Shown piece after piece: positions 1 to 6,586 of a stretch of DNA of 18,985 nucleotides. The stretch's first letter is position 1. Each line of letters opens with the position of its first letter. Made by a program: the position numbers and the translations under genes. The notes beneath the pieces were generated by a model, which was given only the letters and a program-made list of their open reading frames with translations, made no database searches and was not told the DNA's origin. This DNA is from JAFGKM01 sp964403465 (lineage in GTDB: Bacteria > Ratteibacteria > UBA8468 > B48-G9 > JAFGKM01): positions 1 to 18,985 of the forward strand of contig CAYOFY010000026.1 in the NCBI GenBank assembly GCA_964403465.1. The letters run 5' to 3'.

Positions 1-101
1 TCATATCCTTCCCCACGGCAAAGGGGCAGACGTACCTGGTTAGCAAGGAGATACCCTGGATAAGCAATGTGGCCGTTGAGCAGGTCAAATACAGCAGATA
101 G
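1..101 (+). CDS. 3' end of an unidentified protein gene (partial)
   Basis: An open frame enters from the left edge, is read from base 3, and stops at TAG (99-101), leaving 32 C-terminal residues that begin ISFPTAKGQTYLV and end VEQVKYSR. The other two forward frames close within the first 65 bases. The pattern F-x-T-x-x-G-x-x-Y, alternating with hydrophobic residues, looks like an edge strand of a C-terminal beta-sandwich, as in some carbohydrate-active or secreted proteins, but that is only an impression. Too little remains to name a family. The direction matches all other genes. It could also be a chance open frame. Confidence 0.4.
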   Translation, partial: ISFPTAKGQTYLVSKEIPWISNVAVEQVKYSR

Positions 102-117
102 GACACCCCCACGCCTC

Positions 118-256
118 TGTTTACTAAAATCCGACATAAGAAATGCGTGTTGACATGTGCCCAACCGGGCGGCTTTCTTCAAACGCCCGCTTCAGAAACC
201 GCCCGGCAGTCCACTGCAAGAGTGAATCTATCCTTATGTCGGAATTTCGGTGTTTA
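118..256. repeat. MITE-like nested inverted repeat with short flanking direct repeats
   Basis: The outer arms at 126-140 and 233-247 are inverted copies matching at 14 of 15 positions (core TCCGACATAAG / CTTATGTCGGA). Inside them lies a second hairpin: CCGGGCGG (165-172) pairs perfectly with CCGCCCGG (199-206), and with one bulged base the stem continues as TTTC (174-177) / GAAA (195-198). The 6 bp word TGTTTA occurs at 118-123 and 251-256, 2-3 bp outside the outer arms, as a target-site duplication might. No protein is encoded. It could be a small non-autonomous mobile element, a REP-like repeat, or a folded RNA or terminator for the upstream gene; there is no T-tract after either stem. Confidence 0.55.
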
Positions 257-264
257 AGAATAAG

Positions 265-293
265 TTGACCGATTTCCTGATTATGAGTAAAAT
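265..293 (+). promoter_or_regulatory. Predicted sigma70-type promoter for the GerMN-rpmE-prfA operon
   Basis: TTGACC (265-270) and TAAAAT (288-293) are separated by 17 bp, close to the sigma70 consensus. Transcription would start near 300, giving a leader of about 40 bases before the ATG at 343. It lies just downstream of the inverted repeat at 118-256. This is prediction from sequence only. Confidence 0.5.
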
Positions 294-342
294 ATACTGA
301 TAATAAATTTCCATGAACTGGATTTTCACGGGGATTTGACAG

Positions 343-891
343 ATGGAAAAAAGACAGAGGGTCATAATACTTGTGCTGGCGGTAGTTTTCGTGTTGCTTG
401 TTGTTTACCTGGCAGCCGTGAGGAAGGGAGTATGGTTTGCAAGGGAGAGGTCGGTACTGGCGTATTTCCTGAGTTACGACGAATCCCGGCAGAAGAACTA
501 TCTCGTTCCTGTCAGGAGAAGAATAGAACGCGCAAAGCGGCAGGAGGATAAAATCAAGGCTGCGGTGGAACAACTATTGAAAGGCCTCACGGAGGAGGAA
601 AAAGGAGCAGGCCTGACCAGCGCCGTTGCGGAAGACGCATCATTGCTGGAGGTCAGGATTGAAGACGATACCGCGTATCTTGATTTTTCAAAGGAGATAG
701 AACAGGGAGGTGGAACGTCCATGATGATGGACCGGCTCGGACAGATTGTCTTCACCGCGACGCAGTTTTATCCCGTTTCAAAAGTCAGGATACTCATAAA
801 CGGCAAGTTCATAAAATATTTCAGCGGGGAAGGCATCACCGACGTGGAAAATCCAATGGGGAGGGACAATTTCAGTTATCTGGTAAGATAA
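343..891 (+). CDS. Membrane-anchored GerMN-domain protein
   Basis: This 182-residue protein has one N-terminal membrane segment (about residues 7-27, VIILVLAVVFVLLVVYLAAV), so the rest should lie outside the membrane. Residues about 72-172 fit the GerMN domain (sporulation and spore germination family): VEQLLKGLTEEEKG, then a hydrophobic strand, TAYLDFSKEI, then IVFTATQFYPVSKVRILINGK. In spore formers GerM-type proteins act in the envelope; elsewhere the domain occurs in lipoproteins and alone, with unknown function, so no sporulation role is claimed. GGGGA (330-334) precedes the ATG by 8 bases. It is the first gene after the promoter at 265-293, and rpmE follows after 30 bp. Confidence 0.8.
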   Translation: MEKRQRVIILVLAVVFVLLVVYLAAVRKGVWFARERSVLAYFLSYDESRQKNYLVPVRRRIERAKRQEDKIKAAVEQLLKGLTEEEKGAGLTSAVAEDASLLEVRIEDDTAYLDFSKEIEQGGGTSMMMDRLGQIVFTATQFYPVSKVRILINGKFIKYFSGEGITDVENPMGRDNFSYLVR

Positions 892-921
892 AAACAGAAA
901 GGAGCAGGGAGGAAACGGACC

Positions 922-1122
922 ATGAAAGAGAAGATACACCCCAAGTACGCGGATTGCAATATCGTATGCGTATGCGGAAACATCGTGAAAACGCGTTCAA
1001 CGAAGCCTGAAATAAAGGTTGAGATATGTTCAAACTGCCATCCGTACTTTACCGGCAAACAGAAACTCGTGGACAGCGCCGGGATGGTTGAAAAATTCAA
1101 GAAAAAGTATGGCACCAAATAA
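922..1122 (+). CDS. rpmE: Large ribosomal subunit protein bL31, zinc-binding form
   Basis: This 66-residue protein matches bL31 along its length: an IHPKY start, a GNIVKTRST segment, CSNCHPYFTGKQK, and a basic C-terminus. Cysteines 16, 18, 36 and 39 correspond to the four zinc ligands of the C+ form of L31; an extra cysteine is at 12. bL31 is at the subunit interface of the 50S ribosome, and C+ forms can act as a zinc store where a C- paralogue exists; none is visible here. AGGGAGGA (906-913) lies 8 bases before the ATG. Its last 14 bases overlap the proposed start of prfA, and the rpmE-prfA-prmC order is common in bacteria. Confidence 0.95.
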   Translation: MKEKIHPKYADCNIVCVCGNIVKTRSTKPEIKVEICSNCHPYFTGKQKLVDSAGMVEKFKKKYGTK

Positions 1123-2176
1123 TGAGGGTGGGAATCACTCTGTACTTGAAAAAAGGTTGCAGGACGCGAAGAAAGAATACGACAGGCTGATGAAGCTGGT
1201 AACCGCGGGTAACAGGACCTCATCGGAATTCAAGGAAGCGGTGATAAGACTTCGGACGATGGATGAAATAATCCTCCTGAAGAACAAAAGAGACAGCCTG
1301 GATGACAGGATAGGGGGTACCAGGGAAGTTCTCAAATCAGGGGACAGAGAGATAATGTCGCTTGCGGAAGAGGAATTGGAAGTCCTGGTGAAGGAAAGAG
1401 GGGACATTGAGGACAGGATAAAGGAAATCCTCTTCCCGGAAGATGCGGGGAACAGGAAGAACGCCATCGTTGAACTGCGCGCCGGAGTCGGTGGTGATGA
1501 GGCCGCCCTTTTTGTGAGGGACCTGTTCAGGATGTACTCAAGGTATTCCGAGAAGAAGGGTTACTCGGTGGATATACTCAGTTCTCATCAATCCGGTTCC
1601 GGGTTTAAGGAAATAATATTCCTGGTCAAGGGCAGGAACGCCTACCGGGATTTCAGGTACGAAAGCGGGGTTCACCGCGTCCAGAGAGTCCCCGATACCG
1701 AGAATTACGGCAGGATACACACATCGGCGGCAACGGCAGCTGTCTTCCCCGAGACCGAGGAGAGGGAACTCAGGATAGACCCTGCGGACCTGAAAATAGA
1801 AACGTTCCGTTCGTCCGGAGCCGGAGGACAGAGCGTGAATAAAACCTCATCGGCTGTAAGGATTACCCATATACCGACAGGGATGGTCATAAGCTGTCAG
1901 GATGAAAGGTCTCAGACGCAGAATAAGGTGAAAGGAATGAAGATTCTGCGGGCAAGGCTGCAAAACCTTTACGAATCCGAAAAAAAGAGTAAAATGGACA
2001 GTGAGAGAAGGGAATCCGTGGGGACCGGAGAACGGAGCGAAAAGATAAGGACATACAATTTCCCGCAGAACAGGATTACCGACCACAGGATTGAGTTGAC
2101 GCTTTACAATCTTGACAGGGTCATAGAAGGGGACATGGACGAACTTCTGGAAACATTAAGGGGGCGGTTACAATGA
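1109..2176 (+). CDS. prfA: Peptide chain release factor 1 (RF1)
   Basis: RF1 reads UAA and UAG stop codons and triggers release of the finished peptide. Of the 355 residues the N-terminal part is helical, then comes ELRAGVGGDEA. The codon-recognition region has RVPDTENYGRIHTS, where PDT fits the P-x-T tripeptide of RF1 rather than the SPF of RF2. The catalytic GGQ lies in SSGAGGQSVNK; its glutamine is methylated by PrmC, encoded two genes on. The frame is open further upstream, but ATG 1109 gives the normal family length; its ribosome binding site is weak and the 14 bp overlap with rpmE suggests coupled translation. The TGA stop overlaps the next ATG by 4 bp. Confidence 0.95.
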   Translation: MAPNNEGGNHSVLEKRLQDAKKEYDRLMKLVTAGNRTSSEFKEAVIRLRTMDEIILLKNKRDSLDDRIGGTREVLKSGDREIMSLAEEELEVLVKERGDIEDRIKEILFPEDAGNRKNAIVELRAGVGGDEAALFVRDLFRMYSRYSEKKGYSVDILSSHQSGSGFKEIIFLVKGRNAYRDFRYESGVHRVQRVPDTENYGRIHTSAATAAVFPETEERELRIDPADLKIETFRSSGAGGQSVNKTSSAVRITHIPTGMVISCQDERSQTQNKVKGMKILRARLQNLYESEKKSKMDSERRESVGTGERSEKIRTYNFPQNRITDHRIELTLYNLDRVIEGDMDELLETLRGRLQ

Positions 2177-4026
2177 AAAACCTAAGACTTCTTGCCATTA
2201 CAATTTTGTTTGCGGTATCCCCGCTTTTCGCTGCCGATTATGTTGAAATGGTGAACAGCGGGTTGATATTCCTTAAACAGGGTATGGCCGAAGAGGCGAT
2301 CAGGTCGTTTGAAGATGCCAGGGATATCCAGCCCTCATCCCCGATAACGTATTACTATCTCGGCGAGGCATATTATATGGCCGGCAAGAACAGCGATGCC
2401 CTTGATAACTATAAGAAGGCGATTGAACTGGAGGATTCCAACCCTGATTATCATTATTCCCTTGCGCAACTCTATCTCTCGGAAGGGAATACCGAGCAGG
2501 CGCTGGAGGAACTCACAAAGACCACCGAGATTGCGCCCTCTTCCATAAAGGGGAAGCAGGCGCTCAGGTTGAAAGAAAAAATTCAGTCTTCTCTCGGAAA
2601 CAAGGAGATGGTGGAAAAATGGGCAAGGCTTGAAGAGGAGGGACGCAAGAAGAAAGAGGAGGAAAAGACTGCACCCGCCCAACAGGAGGGCAACATGCCC
2701 CCGGGCTTTGAGGGATTGATGAGGCCCGGAGAGGCGGAAGTGAAACAGGAAGAGGTGAAAATTCCGATAGAGCAACTCATGAAGCGCGTCAAGTATGGCA
2801 CGGAATCCGTAAGACAGAAGTCCTCTGCAATATTGATGGGATACGAACAGCCGGAGTTGATGAAGGTTGCAACCGATATAACGGATCTTGTGGTACATGA
2901 CAGGAACGTTACGGTGAGGAAGAACATGATAATTGCCCTGGGCAAGACGGCCACGCAGGAAGCAGCGGATACCCTGCTTGGCGTGATTAAGGACAAGAAT
3001 GAAAAATACGATATTAAAATCACGGTTCTTGACGGTCTCTCCGATACCAAAACAGAGGATGTTGCCGCGACTTTGAGAAACGTATTGAAAACAATGGTTG
3101 AAGACAGGGAGACTGCGAGGGCCGAGGCAAAGAAGAACATACAGGATATAACCACGAAGATAGACAATCTTGAGGCCCAGAAGATCAAACTGAATATGGA
3201 TATATCCGAACAGAGACAGAAGGTGAGCGAATTGCAGATGAAACTGCAGTTTACCGAGATGCCTATGGGTGGTGAAGTGTTTACTCCGGGTATGCAACCT
3301 ACAAGGGCTTCCGGATCCTCTGCGACAATGAACGTCCAGGAGATACAGAAGTTGCGTACCGAGATTCGCAAGATTGAAGATACGATAAAGGGAAAAGAGA
3401 CGGAGATAGCGAAAACGGATGCACAGCTTGCGGATTTGATGCAACAGAAGGGTAAGTATGAAATGCTCCTGGCAAAGCAGGAGAAGAAGAGAACCGATAT
3501 CAGCATGCCTGGCAGAGTGGAGCCTGTTGTCCAGCAACCGGATTTTGCGGGTCCACCCGGGATGTCGGGCGTGCGGCCCGATTTCTTCCCGGGATATGCA
3601 GAGGTGCGTTACGAAGAGACCGACGAGGAAAAAAACGAGGTTGTCTTTGCGCTGAAACTCCTGAGAACTATCGGGGAGATGCGCGACACACAGGCGCTTT
3701 CCACGGTTAAGAAAGGATGGGATGAGTACGGGATTGACACAGAAAGGATCTATTACCTCCTGACTCTCGCGCGGCTCGGGGATTTCAGCGGAATGGCGGC
3801 CCTGATTGAACGGCTCGGGCAGGATTATCCCCAGGACGCCCAGTCCGGAGAGATAGCCCTGCGCAGGGGGATAATAGGCATGCTGGGCGAGTATCTCATC
3901 CAGAATCCGGATGCGCGACTGAAAGAATTGATAGAATTCTTGAGCGAGGAGGATAGTTATCCGGAAATCAGAGGAGCCGCTTCAGGTGTGCTTTCGTCAA
4001 TGGCAAAAACTCCTGTCAAACAGTAA
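2173..4026 (+). CDS. Exported TPR / HEAT-repeat / coiled-coil protein of unknown function
   Basis: A 617-residue protein with no recognised single-family match. Residues 1-20 form a signal peptide (MKNLRLLAITILFAVSPLFA) without a lipobox cysteine, suggesting a periplasmic or extracellular location. Residues about 23-130 hold three TPR units (for example ITYYYLGEAYYMAGKNSDAL). A charged linker follows (150-190), then HEAT-like helical pairs (about 198-305), two long coiled coils (about 308-361 and 387-447) separated by a Gly/Pro/Thr-rich stretch, another Pro-rich linker, and a C-terminal helical repeat (about 490-617). The make-up suggests a scaffold. The start overlaps the prfA stop by 4 bp, and the last 41 bp also encode the start of PrmC in another frame, an unusual insertion in this operon. 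Confidence 0.85.
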   Translation: MKNLRLLAITILFAVSPLFAADYVEMVNSGLIFLKQGMAEEAIRSFEDARDIQPSSPITYYYLGEAYYMAGKNSDALDNYKKAIELEDSNPDYHYSLAQLYLSEGNTEQALEELTKTTEIAPSSIKGKQALRLKEKIQSSLGNKEMVEKWARLEEEGRKKKEEEKTAPAQQEGNMPPGFEGLMRPGEAEVKQEEVKIPIEQLMKRVKYGTESVRQKSSAILMGYEQPELMKVATDITDLVVHDRNVTVRKNMIIALGKTATQEAADTLLGVIKDKNEKYDIKITVLDGLSDTKTEDVAATLRNVLKTMVEDRETARAEAKKNIQDITTKIDNLEAQKIKLNMDISEQRQKVSELQMKLQFTEMPMGGEVFTPGMQPTRASGSSATMNVQEIQKLRTEIRKIEDTIKGKETEIAKTDAQLADLMQQKGKYEMLLAKQEKKRTDISMPGRVEPVVQQPDFAGPPGMSGVRPDFFPGYAEVRYEETDEEKNEVVFALKLLRTIGEMRDTQALSTVKKGWDEYGIDTERIYYLLTLARLGDFSGMAALIERLGQDYPQDAQSGEIALRRGIIGMLGEYLIQNPDARLKELIEFLSEEDSYPEIRGAASGVLSSMAKTPVKQ

Positions 4027-4873
4027 CCCGGGAAAACTTGTTGAGGCGGGAACCGGCTATCTGGAAGAACATCATGTTGAAGAACCCCGCAGGAATGCCG
4101 AAATACTTCTTGAACATATTCTGAAAAAACCCGCCTGTTATCTATACACGCAGAATGAAGCCGTTGCGTCTTCCACCGTTGAGAGATACCTGAAAATGCT
4201 CAGGAAGAGGGCAACCCATGTCCCTTTGCAGTATATCACCCGGGAGGTCGCTTTTTACAGAGATGTCTTTCTCGTCAGGAAGGGGGTCTTCATTCCCAGG
4301 CCGGAGACCGAGATACTCGTTGAAAAAACTGTTGCTCTTTACAAGAAATATCTTGCGCCGGACTACGTGAGGGTGCTTGACATAGGTACCGGTTGCGGCA
4401 ATATAGCCGTCTCCCTTGCAAAAGAGATTGAGAACTGCTCTGTTGTGGCAACGGATGTTTCAAAAACAGCCCTGGAGGTATCGCTACGCAACGCATTGCG
4501 GCACAGGGTCAAAAGCAAGATAAGATTTTTCAAATCCGATATTTTCCCTCCAGGAAAAGGAAAGTTCAACATGATAGTAAGCAATCCGCCCTACATATCC
4601 GCAGGTGATATGGTTACACTGCCCGAGGATATAAGGCGTGAGCCGGCAAGGGCTCTGTCCGGGGGCGCAGACGGAACATCGATGATAGGGAAAATCCTGC
4701 AAAGCGCCGACAGGTTATTGCATTACGGAGGTTTCCTTTTGCTTGAGATTGGATATGACCAGGCGGATTTCATAAGGGATTTCAGGTGCAATCTGAAACT
4801 TACGGGGATTGAAAAAGACCTCTCCGGCATTGAAAGGGTCGGGATTTTTCAAAAAAGCAAAAGCAGAAATTGA
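3986..4873 (+). CDS. prmC: Release factor glutamine methyltransferase PrmC
   Basis: PrmC transfers a methyl group from S-adenosylmethionine to the glutamine of the GGQ motif in release factors. The 295-residue protein has the N-terminal helical substrate-binding domain (RRNAEILLEHIL, then PLQYITREVAFYRDVF and PRPETEILVE), the AdoMet loop DIGTGCG at 132-138 and the catalytic NPPY at 200-203, with GGFLLLEIG near the end. The start is a GTG; GAGGAG (3971-3976) lies 9 bases upstream and no sensible later start keeps the N-terminal domain, so the 41 bp overlap with the preceding gene appears real. Its substrate RF1 is encoded in the same operon. Confidence 0.93.
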   Translation: MCFRQWQKLLSNSNPGKLVEAGTGYLEEHHVEEPRRNAEILLEHILKKPACYLYTQNEAVASSTVERYLKMLRKRATHVPLQYITREVAFYRDVFLVRKGVFIPRPETEILVEKTVALYKKYLAPDYVRVLDIGTGCGNIAVSLAKEIENCSVVATDVSKTALEVSLRNALRHRVKSKIRFFKSDIFPPGKGKFNMIVSNPPYISAGDMVTLPEDIRREPARALSGGADGTSMIGKILQSADRLLHYGGFLLLEIGYDQADFIRDFRCNLKLTGIEKDLSGIERVGIFQKSKSRN

Positions 4874-4921
4874 GAAATACGGGTGACAGTTATCTCAGGC
4901 AGGTATTTTCCCTGTCCGCTA

Positions 4922-5044
4922 ACTCCGTAACAAACACATTCTAAACTTCGGGAGACGGGGAACACTGTCCCCTTCCACCCTCTGTGATACGGGGTGGCTT
5001 TCCCCTGCCTCCCTCAGTAAGAATCTGTAATATTACTCCGTAAC
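4922..5044. repeat. Structured intergenic segment bounded by a 10 bp direct repeat
   Basis: ACTCCGTAAC occurs at 4922-4931 and again at 5035-5044. Between the copies lie several complementary stretches: GGGAG (4950-4954) with CTCCC (5009-5013), GGGGA (4957-4961) with TCCCC (5000-5005 region), and an inner hairpin CCACCC (4975-4980) / GGGTGG (4992-4997). GGGGA can instead pair with the nearer TCCCC (4968-4972 region). GTAATATTAC (5027-5036) is a perfect palindrome touching the second repeat copy. No credible reading frame is present. It may be a small inserted element with target duplication, a structured RNA, or the 3' end of the prmC transcript. Confidence 0.45.
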
Positions 5045-5057
5045 GCGTCCATGGAAA

Positions 5058-5085
5058 AACACCTGCCTGTTGCAGGCAAAGTGTT
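5058..5085. other. Two-part hairpin in the prmC-murA gap
   Basis: TGCCTG (5064-5069) and CAGGCA (5073-5078) form a 6 bp stem around TTG, and AACAC (5058-5062) pairs with GTGTT (5081-5085) below a small internal loop, giving 11 paired positions. No T-tract follows, so it is not a standard intrinsic terminator, though it might end or stabilise the prmC transcript. It lies 28 bp upstream of the predicted murA promoter. Confidence 0.5.
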
Positions 5086-5112
5086 ATCAGATTACTCGAC
5101 TCATACGAAAAG

Positions 5113-5140
5113 TTGACTGAATTCCCCTAAATGTTACAAT
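5113..5140 (+). promoter_or_regulatory. Predicted sigma70-type promoter upstream of murA
   Basis: TTGACT (5113-5118) and TACAAT (5135-5140) are 16 bp apart. Transcription would start near 5147, leaving about 150 untranslated bases before murA, long enough to contain the hairpins at 5243-5279. Prediction from sequence only. Confidence 0.5.
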
Positions 5141-5227
5141 TTCAGGGATAATCAACATCCTTATTTTTTGCCGTAGCGGAGAATGGTTCTTACGACCTGG
5201 CAATATGAATGAATGTTTTGCAACAAG

Positions 5228-5279
5228 GTCGGGATTACCATGCCCCGGGAAACGGGGTTCGCAACGACAGAATATGTCG
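5228..5279 (+). promoter_or_regulatory. Hairpins in the murA leader
   Basis: CCCCG (5243-5247) pairs with CGGGG (5253-5257) around GGAAA, and CGACA (5265-5269) pairs with TGTCG (5275-5279) around GAATA. GTCG at 5228-5231 could also pair with CGAC at 5265-5268, which would exclude the second hairpin. The second stem ends 19 bases before the murA start, where the ribosome binding site is poor. This could be a leader control element, but the stems are short and no known riboswitch pattern was recognised. Confidence 0.3.
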
Positions 5280-5298
5280 GTTTGGAATAACTGGATAA

Positions 5299-6561
5299 AT
5301 GGAAAAATTTGTCATAGAGGGCGATAGAAAATTATCGGGTTCGGTGAAAATCTCAGGATCGAAGAATGCCGCATTGCCCATAATGTCCGCAAGTCTTGCG
5401 GGTGACGGGAAGACGGTTATTCACAACATCCCCGATGTCAGGGATATAAAAACCCTGATAAAGATTCTTGAATACCTGGGGGCAACCGTAAGGTTTGAAA
5501 GAAATACCGTCGAGATAGACCCCTCGGGTGTATGCAGGTACACTGCGCCCTATGAATTCGTCAGCACGATGAGGGGTTCGGTGTGCCTGCTCGGTCCGCT
5601 GCTTGCAAAATACGGCCGGGTGCGTTTCTCCATGCCAGGAGGATGTGTTATCGGGTCCAGACCCATAGACCTGCATATAAAGGGGCTGAGAAGACTCGGC
5701 GTTGATATTTCCAATGAAGAAGGATACATAATGGGACGCGCCAGGAAGTTGAAAGGTAATACAATCTTTCTTGGAGGGAATTTCGGTTCAAGTGTTCTTG
5801 CAACGGCAAATATCATGACTGCCGCGGCAATGGCTGAAGGTGAAACGCTGATTGAATTCGCATCCTGCGAACCTGAGATCGTGGACCTTGCGGGACTGCT
5901 GAAAAAGATGGGCGCCAGGATATGCGGGGAGGGGTCTCACCACATACGGATAGAGGGTGTTAAAAAACTCAGAGGTGTGGAATATTCAATAATACCCGAC
6001 AGGATAGAGGCCGGAACCTACATGCTTGCGGGATTCATTACCGGAAGCAATATCACGGTAAGAGACTGCGTCCCGGCACACCTTTTCTCGTTTCTTGACA
6101 GGATGGAGGAAGCAGGGGCTTCGTTCAAGACCGGCAAGGATTTTCTGACCACGCGGACTTCAAGGCGGTGGAATTCCGTGGATGTCATTACTCTGCCCTA
6201 TCCGGGTTTTCCCACGGACCTTCAGGCGCAGATGACGGCGTTTCTCACTCTCGGCGAGGGTATAAGCACGGTAACTGAAAAAGTTTTTCCCGAGAGGTTC
6301 ATACATATAGGGGAATTGAACAGGCTCGGGGCAAGCATAACGCTGGACGGTTCCAAAGCGATAATAAAGGGAGTGAAGAAACTCAAAGGTGCCAGGACCA
6401 TGGCGTCTGACCTGAGGGCGAGTGCGGCTATCGTTCTTGCGGGACTTGCGGCCGAGGGGGAGACCGAGGTATCCAGGATATACCACCTTGACAGGGGTTA
6501 TGAAAAATTTGAGCAGAAGCTGACATCTCTCGGCGCGAGAATCAGGAGAGAGAAAGAATAA
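5299..6561 (+). CDS. murA: UDP-N-acetylglucosamine 1-carboxyvinyltransferase MurA
   Basis: MurA moves an enolpyruvyl group from phosphoenolpyruvate to UDP-GlcNAc in the cytoplasm, the first committed step of peptidoglycan synthesis. At 420 residues it has normal length. The N-terminal SGSKNAALP holds the conserved Lys22-Asn23, and MPGGCVIGSRPIDLH carries the catalytic cysteine at 116, equivalent to Cys115 of E. coli, so by family knowledge the enzyme should be fosfomycin-sensitive. Later motifs include the C-terminal DLRASAAIVLAGLAAEG. The ATG has only a weak Shine-Dalgarno, in keeping with possible control by the hairpin-rich leader. The next gene starts 25 bp downstream. Confidence 0.95.
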   Translation: MEKFVIEGDRKLSGSVKISGSKNAALPIMSASLAGDGKTVIHNIPDVRDIKTLIKILEYLGATVRFERNTVEIDPSGVCRYTAPYEFVSTMRGSVCLLGPLLAKYGRVRFSMPGGCVIGSRPIDLHIKGLRRLGVDISNEEGYIMGRARKLKGNTIFLGGNFGSSVLATANIMTAAAMAEGETLIEFASCEPEIVDLAGLLKKMGARICGEGSHHIRIEGVKKLRGVEYSIIPDRIEAGTYMLAGFITGSNITVRDCVPAHLFSFLDRMEEAGASFKTGKDFLTTRTSRRWNSVDVITLPYPGFPTDLQAQMTAFLTLGEGISTVTEKVFPERFIHIGELNRLGASITLDGSKAIIKGVKKLKGARTMASDLRASAAIVLAGLAAEGETEVSRIYHLDRGYEKFEQKLTSLGARIRREKE

Positions 6562-6586
6562 GGTTCATTCGGGAGGAGGACGACGG

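Noticed and set aside
124..573. 149-codon open frame on the - strand across the inverted repeat and GerMN start
   Set aside because: It crosses the predicted promoter, the palindrome and the membrane anchor of a supported gene, and has no domain.
343..891. Evidence for sporulation from the GerMN domain
   Set aside because: The domain is widespread in non-spore-formers and no other spore gene is in the window.
1019..1108. Upstream extension of prfA inside rpmE
   Set aside because: It would run through most of the rpmE second half and make RF1 30 residues longer than usual; ATG 1109 gives the normal length.
2335..3537. 400-codon open frame on the - strand opposite the TPR/HEAT gene
   Set aside because: Antisense to a gene with a signal peptide, repeats and a convincing start; the product is rich in Leu, His and Arg with no recognisable domain.
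4874..5298. 6S RNA or a known riboswitch in the prmC-murA gap
   Set aside because: Hairpins are present, but no central bubble arrangement or known conserved core could be matched by eye.
5205..5327. 40-codon open frame in the murA leader overlapping the murA start
   Set aside because: No ribosome binding site, no similarity to known leader peptides, and no run of a regulatory codon; most likely chance.
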